Shown here: positions 1 through 10,802 of the stretch, in pieces | How positions within the stretch are numbered: the stretch's first letter is position 1 | Layout: every line of letters begins with the position of its first letter | From: Aphrocallistes beatrix | Taxonomy: Eukaryota > Porifera > Hexactinellida > Sceptrulophora > Aphrocallistidae | NCBI GenBank assembly: GCA_963281255.1 | Contig: OY725488.1 | Location: 3,991,925-4,055,924, forward strand | Length of the DNA stretch: 64,000 nucleotides | Direction of reading: 5' to 3' | Notes under the pieces: generated by a model | What the model was told of the DNA's origin: nothing | What the model saw: the letters and a program-made list of their open reading frames with translations, nothing else | Database searches by the model: none | Translations under genes and position numbers: made by a program

Positions 1-364
1 TTATACAAGATGCTAAGCTTTTAGTTTGGAATGAAGCTCTTATGATGCATAAACATGCTCCCATATAATGTATATATCAGACATTGAGAGATCTATGCGC
101 CAATAATCTACCATTTGGTGGCAAAGTTATTACATCTGGAGGTGGCTTCCGACAAATTTTACCCATCCTTGTGCGTGGATCGAGGTCGTATCAACCTGCC
201 TTAACAGATCTTCACTTTGGTACCTTGTCAAAGTGATGAAATTTACCATGAATATGCTTCTTCGAATAGATTCATGTCAGGATCATGAAGAGGTGAGTAA
301 CTTCTCTGACCTTTTATTGAGGGTAAGAGAAGGTACTGAGCCTCATGATGAGAACAACATGATT

Positions 365-1991
365 CATGGCCTACTCATTATAAGGCTTGGTATCAACCTC
401 AAAATTTTGGACTAGGGATGAAGTAGTGGATGGGAATTATTAGTAAACCAAAACTATTTAGCTTGAATTTTGCATTGTAAGTATAAGCTCCACGAACTTT
501 CAATCAACCTTTGTTTAATATTTGATTATTTATTTCATAAATATGTTACCCTAGCCCAGTGATGAGCAGTTCTCTGCACCTTTTTGACCTATAATTATAT
601 CTTTTTGATTTATTATTAACTGTTTACTATCTATTTTCACGATATCAACTGTTCTCTTTCCGGATGTCGAGTAACTATTCCCCAGATCGTATAAATTGTG
701 AACCTGTTCCCGTAGTTAGACTTTTGAGTTTTATATTTCAACGAAATGATGATTCTGAGAATATGAAGAGAAACAAGAACTGGATAGGACAGCTCATTCA
801 AGAAGGCAGTGGACCAGATGGGACTGGGGTTGGGAGGTTAATCCTTTTCGACCCTGTTACTAATTTACACATAATTTTAATAAGAAGTGCTGTTCTAGAG
901 TTTAGTAAAGCCTGCCTCCTGTGACGTTCAGACCTAAGTTGACTAATTCATTAAAAAATGGCAAAGAATTATAAATTATTCGAATAATTCATAATTCAAG
1001 CATGAATTAGTCAACGATAAGCTAAGTTGACTAATTTATGAATTAATGAATAATTCATAATTCCTGAATTAGGAATTATTCATAATTCAGGAAATATGAA
1101 TTATTTGAATGATTCAGAATCCTGAATTAAGAAATATTCGAGAAATTCATTCATATAATTTATGATATTTTGTTGCAAAAACTTTAAATTTTGAATAATT
1201 CTTCTCAGGCTTGATGAATTATGAATTATTCGAATTATTCGAATTATTCATTAATTCATGAATTAGTCAACCTAGGTTCAGACATACCTTGGAAACTAAT
1301 GTCAGTCAACTCGTACAATTACCACATACGAACTCATACAATATGCCAACTCATACCACATGCCAATTTGTACAACATGCAACTCGTACCAAGTCAACAT
1401 AAAATACTGCTTTTCGCTATGTTCTTGCATATATATAAATTGTATATTTCATTTTTGGTATTTGTTACGAATTGACTGGTTCCTTTGGAAACCACTTAAA
1501 GAATCTACTTCCCGAAGATTGTGTCTAATGAAGTCATTGCAATTGATGATCTACTCTCTTTGTGGAGATAACTACGAGATATTTTTGACACAGTATGGTC
1601 TTTAATTCAGGTTTTATCAAAAATTTTTGATATCGTTATACCCACAAAATATTCGGAAACAAAATATTGACGAAGACAAAGAGATCGAGAGTAGAATACG
1701 ATCTAAAGGATAGAAAGAGATGCGAGCGGCTATAACGAGCATCTATTTTACTGTTAATTTAGCATAGTATACAAATGAAACAAAATATTTTTGTTCTGAA
1801 TGATGTCGAATTAATAAAGTTGAATTCAATTACATTGTTAGATTTATGAGTAGATAATATCAGGAAATGGAATTCTTAAAGAAATTAAATAGCTTATAAC
1901 CTAAGCAGATATATTTTTAAGAATTTAAATTCCCATCCACTACTCCATCCATGGTACATTTGATTCCAGGCCTTATGTTGAGTAGGCTATG
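365..1991. mobile_element. Foldback-like element with CATRGCCTACT ends, inside the helicase
   Basis: The left end reads GGCCTACTCA and the right end TGAGTAGGCTATG; internal flanks ATAAGGC.. and GGCCTTAT.. are also inverted, as are TGGATGGGAATT and its complement near 430 and 1930. The insertion splits helicase codons. The flanks CATGATTCAT (left) and CATGGTTCAT (right) differ at one base, which suggests a target duplication of about 9-10 bp. The same terminal motif bounds the palindrome at 38787-39865 and one end at 52719. No coding capacity is recognised. The superfamily is uncertain; long inverted repeats and 9-10 bp duplications would fit a Mutator/foldback type. Confidence 0.6.
934..1275. 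mobile_element. MITE with CTAAGTTGAC ends and 8-bp duplication
   Basis: Ends are CTAAGTTGACTAATTCAT and the inverse ATGAATTAGTCAACCTAG. The 8-bp sequence GTTCAGAC flanks both sides (926-933 and 1276-1283). The inside is AT-rich and built of repeated GAATTATTC-like palindromes. A second copy lies at 41963-42191. An 8-bp duplication fits hAT or P superfamilies, but the terminus does not look like a standard hAT end. Confidence 0.8.
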
Positions 1992-2103
1992 CATGGTTCA
2001 TTTAGATCACAAATATGTAGTACGTGATGAGTCTATTGGTGACTTAGCCACTGCTATATGTCGTAACATTAAATAATTATGACTTAAATGTTCGTGATTA
2101 CAT

Positions 2104-2262
2104 GGTAATGCGGAAATAGTTCGAATTGTGGATTTAGGAAAGTTTTTTATCAGAGAGACTTTCTATCATTAGGATTAATTGTTTTTTTGCGAACTATTTC
2201 ATTTTTTGGAAAGTCAAACTATTTCCGGTTTTTGTACGAACTATTTCCACCATACCATACCC
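2104..2262. mobile_element. Small MITE with GGAAATAGTTCG inverted ends
   Basis: TGGTAATGCGGAAATAGTTCG at the left pairs with CGAACTATTTCCACCATACCA at the right. It interrupts the helicase reading between the segment ending NVRDY and the one starting PRIMVSPK. Exact ends are uncertain by a few bases. Confidence 0.55.
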
Positions 2263-2576
2263 CGCGTATTATGGTTTCTCCTAAAATGAAACCGCTGAAA
2301 CGATAAATAAATATGTGATTGATCAACTTCCTGGAGATTCGAAGATATTACTGAAAGCTGACTCAGTAGATACCAGTCAGACAGCTATGTAATCCTACTG
2401 AATATCTGAATTCTATTATGCCTACTAGCTTGCCTCCAGGCCGCCTCTAGCTTCAGGAGAATGTGTCAATTGTACTCGGATGTGTAATGGCACCCGATTG
2501 CTAATTAGAGCATTTTAAAACAATGTTATAGATGTTGAAATTGCCACACAGGTATCCATTGTGGCAAACGAGTGTA

Positions 2577-3348
2577 CAGGGTGGCTCATAAGTTCTGTGC
2601 CAAGCTTCATTAGATATAAAATTTCTTATACTCGAACAATCTTAATTAATATGATCTTTAAAGATCGTAATTCGAATATTTTCAATGATTTCAAAAGATT
2701 TTTAGAGGCTAAGACCTGGAACTATGTTTTGTATGGTGATTTTTATGAGGAAAAAATGTGTCCTAGCATGCAGCGAAAATCGAGAATCAGGGCCCACTGC
2801 TTTCCAAATGATCTTTCTAGAGTATTCAAATTCTAGGAAAAATTGGCTCTCACATTTTCCTCGAACACTCTAAATTTGTAGAATTAAAGGGATGTTTATA
2901 TCAGTACATATTGAGAACCATTTGGATCAGATTTTTGGTGATGTGGAAAAAATGCAATTTTGGGTGTTTTTGCTAATTGTACCTAATTTGATCTAGTGGA
3001 ATTATAACTTTCTCTCGTTTCTGATAATGAATTCAATGGATTTATAAAATAATTTCATGGTGAATAAAAGGTATCTGGTGCCAAATCGTCATAGAACATC
3101 GATTATGAAGACATTTTTTACTGAAGCAGTGACCTTGATTCTCGATTTTCGCTGCGTGCCAGGACACATATTTTCTCCATAAAATTCACCCTACAAAACA
3201 CAGTTCCAGGTCTTAGACTCGAAAAATCTTTTAAAACCATTAAAAATATTCGAATTACGATCTCTAAAGACCATAATAACTAAGATTGTTTGAGTATAAA
3301 AAAATTAATACCTAATGAAGCTTGTATTAGAACTTATGAGCCACCCTG
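2577..3348 (+). mobile_element. Tc1/ITm-type MITE, copy 1 (CAGGGTGGCTCATAAGTTCT)
   Basis: This 772-bp insertion is flanked by TA (2575-2576 and 3349-3350) and has long inverted ends beginning CAGGGTGGCTCATAAGTTCT. The arms of about 200 bp are imperfect complements. It sits in the helicase gene between the GTRLLIR-like and FIPRI-like parts. Copy 2 is at 4156-4915 in the opposite orientation, a one-sided fragment is at about 10136-10254 and a diverged relative is at 43826. The ends resemble those of the DD37E transposon at 18532-19876. Confidence 0.8.
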
Positions 3349-4155
3349 TATATTCCTCGCATTATAATGACTCCTGAAAAGGATCCATTTGTCTCAGACG
3401 AAGCATTTTGCTATTCGCCCGCCTATTGTAAAACATATTAACAAAGGACAGGGCCAGAATCTAGAATATGTTGGTATATTTTACCATTTCCTGATGCTAT
3501 ATTCAGTCATGGGCAATTGTACGTTGCCTTGAGTCGAGTTAAGAGCCCTAAGGACTTGAAAGTCATAGTTTGCAGAGCAAACTATTCCACTTCGGGTGGC
3601 ATTTGGAATAGGAATGTGGTCCACCGTGAGGTATTCCAAAACCATAGTATCAATTCACCCCTTAATGATATCATGGATCTTTCTCAAATGGATATATCAT
3701 TGAGTGAAATTTCGTATTCTACTGCAGACTTAAGGAATCACTCTGAGGATGATAGGGATGACTGGGATCCAGCTCCCAGTCAAATCTCCATTCCTATTCG
3801 AGTAGCAGTATGTCTAACAGGTAGTGTCAATCGCTTCTCGCTGAACAGGAGGACTCAGTTAGCCATAAGTATTTACATGGATCCTGAGTTGATTGCAGAT
3901 GAGAACAATTTTGTGAACATTATTGATAGCTATTTAGGACTATATATAGGTCCGTACCAAAACGGCTATCACAAATGTTTGGGGACTCTTTAAATATGTG
4001 TCTTGTCACTGGGGAGGGTAATTATCATTACTGTTCTTTATTTCATATCATATTTGGTACTGAGAAACATTACGACGATTTGAAATCTAAATTGGTTACA
4101 AAATTCCCTAATAGTCCAGAACACACCTTAAATTTCATTCATATGTCAGGCATTA

Positions 4156-4915
4156 TAGGGTGGCTTTTCTAGTTCTTTCCCAAGCTTGAAATTTAGGTAT
4201 AAAATTTCTTATACTCAAACAATCTTAGTTATTATGGTCTTTAGAGACTGTAATTCAAATATTCTCAATGATTTTAAAAGATTTTTCGAGTCTAAGACCT
4301 AAAACTGTGTTTTGTACGTTAAGTTTTGTGTAGAAAATATGTGTCCTGGCGCTCAGCGAAATTCGAGAATCAGGGTCACTGCTTCTGTAAAAAATGTCTC
4401 TATAATCGATGTTGCATGACCTTTTAGCACCTGATATCTTTCATTCACCATGAAAATATTTCACAAATCAATTGAATTCATTATCAGAAACGAGATAAAG
4501 TTATTATTTCACGTGTTCAAATTAGGTATATTTTGCAAAATCACCCCAAATTGCACTTTTTTCACATCACCAAAAATCTGATCCAAATGGTTCTCAATAT
4601 ATACTGATCTAAACATCCTATTTTCTACAAATTTAGAGCGTTCGAGGAAAATGTGAGAGTTAATTTGTCCTAGAATTTGAAGACTCTAGAAAGATAATTT
4701 GAAAAGCAGTGGGCCCTGATTCTCGAATTTCTCTGCGAGCCAGGACACATATTTTCTCAACATAACACAGTTCTAGGTCTTAGGCTCGAAAAATCTTTGA
4801 AAATAATTGATAATGTTTGAATTACAGTCTCTAAAGACCATAATAACTAAGATTGTTTGAGTATAAGAAATTTGATACCAAATCAAGCTTGGGAAAGAAC
4901 TTAAAAGCCACCCTG
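4156..4915 (-). mobile_element. Tc1/ITm-type MITE, copy 2
   Basis: This 760-bp copy is the reverse orientation of the 2577-3348 element: its middle matches the complement of copy 1. The left end is TAGGGTGG (first base changed) and the right end CCACCCTG, followed by TA at 4916-4917. It splits the OTU-like domain. Confidence 0.8.
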
Positions 4916-5037
4916 TACAAGTGAAGTGGAGTTGGATGATGATTTTGCGCTAATCAACATTCCAAACGAATGGGGTACACATATAGAATTAGTTATTTTA
5001 GATGCTCTAGCGCATCTAGATATTTTAGTGATCTATG

Positions 5038-5327
5038 CAAGGCCGTAGCAACCGGTACGGCTGGTACTGCCATGGCCGTACCACATTTACGGCCCTTACA
5101 TCTTAATGATTTTGTATTCAATAAGTGAACCTAAATACCTAATAGTACTATTTACAAAAATGAACTATTGTTGCTTGATAAGAACTGCTGATATCTATAC
5201 TTGAGCCTATAAGGTTCAAAATATTTGTGGCGGGCAAGCCCGCAAGACCCCATATGGTTGCTCGCTACGATCAGTCTGATCCACCAAGAATGGCCGTACC
5301 ACTTTTCATGAGCTTGCTACGGCCCTG
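5038..5327. mobile_element. hAT-type MITE (CARGGCCGTAGCAA ends)
   Basis: The left end CAAGGCCGTAGCAA and the complement of the right end, CAGGGCCGTAGCAA, match. Flanks are GATCTATG (5030-5037) and GATCAATG (5328-5335), an 8-bp duplication with one change, as expected for hAT. Removing it rejoins the OTU-like frame around IYATNNDHQFW. Confidence 0.75.
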
Positions 5328-5567
5328 GATCAATGCAACTAATAATGATCACCAGTTTTGGAGAGTGGACATTAGAGTGTTTCAAAAATTCAAAAGTTTG
5401 AGTCTTTAAATTATTACCCTTCAAATTGCTTACTTTGATCGCCAAATGTTCACAATAAAAAATTCAAGCAATTTGGAGATAATTTAGTGGTCGCGCAAGG
5501 TAGGCTTCTCCGAGTGAAGATATATAATGGGATCTTTCCGGTTTAGGAATAAAATTGCAAAGGTGTA

Positions 5568-5834
5568 CCCTGGTATAAGAAATGGATCTAGAAACCTTGT
5601 ACGTATTGAGATATTTGGGTGTGGTTTTAAATCAGCTAATAATACATTTTCATCGGTCAAAATCTACCAGTTCTGAGATATTGGTGAAAGCAGTTGGGAC
5701 TAGCCTTCGTACTTGTAATTATTAGTGGTTTTTAGTTTTTAGATTTAACCCATCAAAATGTATTATTAGCTGATACGCAACCACACTTAAATATCTCAAT
5801 ACAAAGTTTCTAGATCCATTGCTTATATCAAAAG
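5568..5834. mobile_element. Hairpin MITE with TA flanks
   Basis: Two arms of about 85 bp are inverted complements: ATGGATCTAGAAACCTTGTA at the left, the diverged inverse near 5800 at the right, with AGCTAATAATACATTTTC facing CAAAATGTATTATTAGCT. TA flanks at 5566-5567 and 5835-5836 suggest Tc1/mariner-type mobilisation. No other copy was noticed. Confidence 0.6.
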
Positions 5835-5836
5835 TA

Positions 5837-6703
5837 CATTTTCTTTTTTCCTGTAAGTGGTGTCTTTCTTGACGTTATGTCATGTATGGCTGCTTTGAGC
5901 GCCTCTATTTTGGGCTACTTTAATTGCTAAATTTCCATCATCTGTATAATTATCTCAACAAATCTAATGTTTGGTAAGTATATGCTATTATTAATTAAAG
6001 TAGTATCGACTCATGCAATATATTCTTCTCTCTAAAATAGTACAAAGACGTCGCATAATACCTCATTCAACACGATTAGATTAAACCAAACACAATTACT
6101 ATATTAATGATTCAATTGATTGCTAAGAGGGTAATTACAACTCATTGCATTGTTGTGAGAACATTTTAACTGCTTATAGGTATGTTTCTTAATTAATAGA
6201 TTTATTTATTTATATTTTGAAGGCAATATATCAGTGTGAGTTCTATTATCATTCACTCTTTAGTTAATAATTTGCTTTATGAAATATTCATAGGCATAGA
6301 AGGCGATCAGTGGACACCTAAATTGACTCGAAAAATCTGAATAATTTAGTTCGAACTCGCATTGACTTTCTCAAGACTTTCTCATTAGTTCCGAATATTT
6401 GCATTTTGAGTTTACTTTTAGAAACCTATTTCAAGCCGGATTGAAATTACGTCAAATCGAAATTCCTTTGAACTATAAGTATCTTTTGAAACATGATTAC
6501 TACTAAGTCTTTTCAAAATCTATTTTCAGTCTTGATTGAAATTCAATGCGAATTCTTTTAAAACTGATATTATTTTTGAAACAATGATTAACTAGGAATC
6601 ATACTATATATTAATGCAACTCAAATTTCGATACCTACTATTCTTTAATGTAGCGTATTGAATCATGAAGTCCAGGTAGGTAAGTCCATAATCGACCAAC
6701 TGT
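5837..6703. other. Unremarkable AT-rich sequence
   Basis: No coding frame, hairpin or recognised repeat was found here. It is ordinary AT-rich spacer. Confidence 0.5.
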
Positions 6704-6705
6704 AT

Positions 6706-6905
6706 GGGACGAATGTGTACTCTCTCATATCCAAATATACCCCGAGATGAATCTGCACTCTCTTACGTGCAGATATTCCACCAGACAAATGTGCACTCTC
6801 TTACCTGCAGATTTGCCACGAGACGAATCTGTACTCTCCTACGTGAAAATAAACCACGAGACGAATGTGCACTCTCCTATGTGCGGATATACCGCGAGAC
6901 GATTA
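6706..6905 (+). repeat. Minisatellite, 38-bp unit, about 5 copies
   Basis: Tandem units contain GAGACGAATSTGYACTCTC followed by a variable half and a CCACC or CCAC end. The unit of about 38 bp is not a multiple of three, so short frames through it are not evidence of a protein. Confidence 0.8.
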
Positions 6906-7531
6906 AGACACAATGTTATTAGAACTCTTTATGCACTTATGCTTAATGTTTATATTTAAATGATGAATTGTTAAAATGAAACAACCCTATAATGTGAGTT
7001 AGTACAGAATCAGCAGAACTCGTTTCTTTTCAGATCGATGGGATATTATTGTCGGAGTAGGACATTGAAAATGGTTATGCTGATTCCTTTAATCCTCATA
7101 TTTGACAATAAATGCATATATTGTCAAACATATATGGTTATGCATAGCATTCTAATACACTAAGGCAATGGCGCAGACCTTTTTTTCTGGACCATGGATT
7201 GGTTAAACGAGCTAAATGAATTTTTCTGAAAATGGTTGGATTATGCTGGTATATAACTTCGTATATTATATAATGATCCTTTTCATGGTAATACTGCATC
7301 GATTTTCTTCAAATTGGTTCGAGGATGGCACTGTAGAGAATTTGTGGTTAAACTAATTTTAAGCAACCATATTACTTATATATTAACTTACTACTTACTT
7401 TTTTTGTTTTAAAATCAACCACATGAATTATATATTTATTTACTACCTTGTTATGAAGTTATACAAATCACTCAAAGTTGATCCGAAACACTCCACATAA
7501 GCATCAATCTTTATTACTCTTCCGGAACGAC

Positions 7532-7980
7532 ATGTCCTGTGTTGTTCCAGGCTGCAAGTCCAACTATAAAAGTGAAGCAGAATCCCTCTGCTTTTCATTT
7601 TCTAAAGAATCGTTTAGGGTAATTCCACGCCCACGGAAAGACTAGGGAGCAAACGCTAATGTAAGTAAGTTTCTATAATTTATGTGTTATACGTATTAAC
7701 TGATTGTCACATTTACACTTCTACTCACCGTTTAGATATGTATACATTATTTCAAACCAGATGACATCGAGAGAACCATTACCTACAATGACGGGCTTCG
7801 TACTGTTGCAGTTTGCAGGATAGAATAGCTCTAAAGAAACTGCAGTACCCAGGATATTCCCCGACTACCCTTCCTATCTTTCTGAATGGAATTCCAAGCC
7901 TAAGAGACTATCTTTGGACCACACTGAACGATTGCTGATGGAATCTGCCTACTCTACTAAGAGCACATTGACACCGAAGA
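7532..7980 (+). pseudogene. THAP domain remnant (P-type transposase N-terminus)
   Basis: Exon 1 (7532-7660) starts MSCVVPGCKSNY, the Cys-x-x-x-x-Cys start of a C2CH THAP zinc finger, and reaches IPRPRKD. The next codon, where THAP domains have an invariant Trp, is TAG (7643-7645), most simply a TGG-to-TAG change. A GTAAGT donor follows at 7661. Exon 2 begins near 7736 with ICIHYFKPDDIE, matching the C..HF.P.DIE part, then a stop. A shifted frame at 7830-7950 keeps LKKLQYPGYSPTTLP and IFLNGIPSLRDYL, like the region after THAP in P-type proteins. In copy 2 the start codon and the first cysteine are also lost. Confidence 0.75.
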
Positions 7981-8220
7981 AAAGGTAGATAAGTTCTTAA
8001 TTAGTTCATTTTCAGATATTCTTTCTTAGCTTAGCGACCTCGACGCTCGACCTACGAAACGTCTGGATAGCTCATGTGTCCAATAACTATTTTTTTATTT
8101 TTTATTAAGATAATTATTTCAGAAACCTATATTTACTAACAGGCTCGAATACAAAATGATCCATTAAAACTGAATAAAACATCATTTCAGCTTATATTGT
8201 CAGATATTTAGTTCAAACTA

Positions 8221-8410
8221 CAGTCAAGGTCGTTTATTATGAACCCGCTTAATATGAACATTCGTTTTTTATGAACTAACCTCCTGGTCCCAATTTCATT
8301 TTTAGATAGGTTTTGTATTGAATCAAGTTCGCTTAATACAAGTATGATTGAAGTATATTATGAACATATTTTTTCGTCCCCTGGTGGTTCACAATAAGCG
8401 ACCCTGACTG
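8221..8410 (+). mobile_element. pogo/Tigger-type MITE (CAGTCAGGGTCGCTTA family)
   Basis: Ends are CAGTCAAGGTCG and the inverse CGACCCTGACTG, with TA on both sides. Repeated inverted GTCGCTTATTATGAAC-like blocks lie inside. Other copies are at 30339-30511, 37155-37338 and 48413-48597. It occupies the same site in both P-type copies, so it was inside the P-type element before that element spread. Confidence 0.8.
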
Positions 8411-9962
8411 TATAATATTTCTTAATGTCAAATTTTGGATAGTGAACGTCGACTTCAATTATCCAATCATCTCAAATTTTTTTTCGATTAAACAACATTA
8501 CAATGATCCTAGTATACGACTTTTAATTAGGACCGTGTTTCATGAGGAGATGAAACTTTCATCTCCTCGCCCGCATCAATATTTAGCTACCGCATATATT
8601 GTCATTTGGGATCAGTATCCCATTCTATTTCAGGTACAATGATTTATTGCTTGAAATTGAGTTATATAGTCGATATACAGCATTTCAAATTATATTGATG
8701 GTTATTGAGACTTCAATGCGTGAATTAAATGTTTGTAGCCAATTATATATATCAAATTATCAGCCTTGATTAATTATAAAATAATGAGATAATGGTTATG
8801 ATATAACGCCTGCCCGCATCCCCACTGAAGGTCTTTTTAGAGCTGAAACAACTACTATTAACAATGTCATAGCTCTTGAAGAATATTTGAATAGTTTGCA
8901 GGAATTTTAATGAAATGTATTTAATAATTCACAAAATGAGTACCTAAATAACGTGGCTGGGTGTGAAGTTTTCACTTATACAAAAAATCTAAACTATTTA
9001 ACAACTGATAAGGGATCTCAATAAGTTATCATATATTTATTAGACAGGGGTTACTTATGTATCCATATCCATATATTGCTGTTATCGACCGCGTTACTAC
9101 TTGTATTATCCATAAAACTTTCATCAAATTGCTAACTCTCAAGTTCTTCGAAAACAGTTTTATCCCGGTTCAACTCGTACTAAATTATTAGTATTAATTT
9201 TAATCATAGTTGATGACAAATGGATTGATATGTGTGAGAGAATTGTGTTGTTGTGAAGTATAATCATTCTTCTCTTTCTTAGGAATGGTGTGACAAGACC
9301 GGATAAAGGATGAAGAAAGAGAAGTGATGTCTTACGGAATGACAACGTTTTGATCTTCCTTAATCAAGGAATAGTATCTTCTCTTCATAACATCCCTCAG
9401 TTTACTAATTTTAATTCCTGTAATTCACCATTTCAATAATGTCGTAATTAGTGTCTATTGTTAGTCTAGCCGTGCTGTGCTATCAATCTATTTCGAATGT
9501 ATTCGTTTGTTTGCAATTAAAATTGAACTTATTATGATTATAAACGCTCATTTATTAAGTACTTAACCTTTTGAACTCAATTATATGAGTTTAGTAAGTG
9601 TGGTGGACAAATAGAAAGCGAATACATGTTAAATTGATAATTAGTGATAAATTCACTTAGCTCGTTTAACCAATCCATGGTCCAGAAAAAATGGTCTGCG
9701 CCATTGCCTTACTGTATTAGAATGCTATGGGTTATGTTATTCTCAATTGCAAAATCAGTCATTTCACTGATATATGCTGAACTATTTGCATATAATGCTA
9801 TTTTTCTTATATATAATTATGTTAAAATAATGCATTGACCTAAAGCATTTCAGTATTTCTGGTAGGTTGTTAGGATTTAATTTTATCTAAGCATTTCATT
9901 ATTGAGATTGCATAAATACACTGATAAACGCGTAAGAATTTTAATAAATTCATATACATACA

Positions 9963-10254
9963 ATGAGTGAAACACCCGAGGAGATAATTACTGAAACGTC
10001 TATGGATACAATTATTTACGATGCATCGAGAGAAGATCCGGAAAAGCTGTTCGTGAAAAACAAAACCAAAATAAAGAAGGATAGAGAAGAGGGAAGAAGA
10101 AGAGAAAGGGGCAGAAATTTCCATGTCTTTCAAGCAAAAAGGACGCATTTTTTTTCTTCAAACTCGCCATACAAAACACATTTCTAAGTCTCGTTTGAGT
10201 ATAATAAATTTTATACTTAATGAAGTTTGTAACAGAACTTAATTGTCACCCTGT
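9963..10254 (+). other. Short coding-like frame followed by a MITE end fragment
   Basis: An ATG at 9963 opens 74 codons of acidic then Lys/Arg-rich sequence (SETPEEIITETSMDT, then KKDREEGRRRERGR). The frame runs into a fragment of the CAGGGTGG-type MITE (about 10136-10254, ending CACCCTGTA), so its end is not native. I do not recognise it; it may be a displaced transposon exon or chance. The flanking 9737-9962 shows nothing. Confidence 0.25.
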
Positions 10255-10516
10255 ATACACCTGAAAACCCCATGTCACCCGTTGGAAGCTATTCTCTAGC
10301 ATATTTTTGTGATTTGTTTACTTTATGTCACTATTGTAATCAAAAGTAAACGAATAATTTATTATATTATTAGAAAATGTGACATTCGAAATCTCCAACC
10401 CTGAAAAACCCCTGTCACTCGTTGGATGCTGGTCTCTAGCATATCTTTCAAAATGGTATGATAATATGTATATAAAGGTGTCAAAATATGCACATAACCT
10501 TTTTATTGCTATACAC

Positions 10517-10681
10517 CAGGGCTGTCCAACTATATTTACTTCGGGCCGCAACTGCTTCATACCATTTACTGGCGGGCCGCAATACAGGGGCGTGCACTCG
10601 GGATGAGTATGGATATAGGCATTTTGGACGCAACACGACCCGCACAAAGCAAGGCCGCGGGCCGCCTGTTGGACAGCGCTG
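10517..10681. mobile_element. hAT-Charlie-like MITE
   Basis: Ends are CAGGGCTGTCCAAC and GTTGGACAGCGCTG, with GGGCCGC motifs inside each end, as in Charlie-type hAT elements. Flanks CTATACAC and TTATACAC give an 8-bp duplication with one change. It is GC-rich against its AT-rich host repeat. Confidence 0.8.
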
Positions 10682-10802
10682 TTATACACTACAAAAAAAT
10701 TTAGATATCAATTATAAGTTGTGATTCTGAAGTATCAATAATAATGATAATTTATTGTAGTGCCGTACAATGATTCCTATTGTCAGAGTGAAGTCATATA
10801 TA

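Larger units (their letters stand above)
1..3640 (+). pseudogene. Helitron PIF1-type helicase, fossil, interrupted
   Basis: The PIF1-like helicase of a Helitron rolling-circle transposon can be followed in broken frames. Around 20-220 a Walker-B-like stretch (VWNEA), a TLRDLCANNLPFGGKV-like stretch and a GGGFRQILP-like segment are visible. The 233-415 frame continues with TMNMLLRIDS and LLRVREGTEPHDENN. After an insertion, homology resumes near 1992 and again at 2275-2560 with INKYVIDQLPGDSK-, LPPGRLxL- and GTRLLIR-like segments. After a second insertion, 3353-3640 carries the helicase C-terminus (INKGQGQNLEYVG and FSHGQLYVALSRVKSPKDL). Several frame changes and stops make it non-functional. 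The Rep domain is not seen and would lie before the window start. In normal Helitrons this protein drives rolling-circle transposition. Family identity is strong; the exact frame path is inferred. Confidence 0.85.
3975..5409 (+). pseudogene. OTU-like cysteine protease domain attached to the Helitron, interrupted
   Basis: Downstream of the helicase C-terminus, 3975-4155 reads VTGEGNYHYCSLFHIIFGTE followed by HYDDLKSKLV, the start of an OTU (ovarian tumour-type deubiquitinase) fold. Past a MITE, 4918-5037 continues in a coding frame with NEWGTHIELVILDALAHLDI, the usual OTU WGT-x-E-L segment. Past a second MITE, 5336-5400 gives NNDHQFWR. The family's DGNC active-site motif is EGNY here, so the catalytic cysteine position is Tyr. 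Two MITEs (4156-4915 and 5038-5327) split it. OTU domains are known in some animal Helitron-family proteins. Assignment rests on motifs only. Confidence 0.65.
7143..9729 (+). mobile_element. Non-autonomous P-type (THAP) element, copy 1
   Basis: This 2587-bp element has inverted ends CATAGCATTCTAATAC and GTATTAGAATGCTATG that extend about 75 bp inward (GGCAATGGCGCAGACC, then CCATGGATTGGTTAAACGA). The 7-bp sequence GGTTATG flanks it at 7136-7142 and 9730-9736. The inside holds a broken THAP DNA-binding domain and a pogo-type MITE (8221-8410), but no transposase catalytic region. Copy 2 is at 35869-38406 in the opposite orientation. P elements carry N-terminal THAP domains and usually make 8-bp duplications; 7 bp is seen in both copies here. 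Confidence 0.8.

Noticed and set aside
664-924. 86-codon open frame (MSSNYSPDRINCEPVP)
   Set aside because: It lies inside the foldback-like insertion, has no recognised motif and no supporting splice or promoter context.
6704-6959. Two overlapping frames with repeated CALSYVRI-type residues
   Set aside because: They are translations of the 38-bp minisatellite; the unit is not a multiple of three.
10318-10724. Three overlapping frames on both strands
   Set aside because: They are generated by the GC-rich hAT MITE (10517-10681) inside repeat B; no protein similarity.
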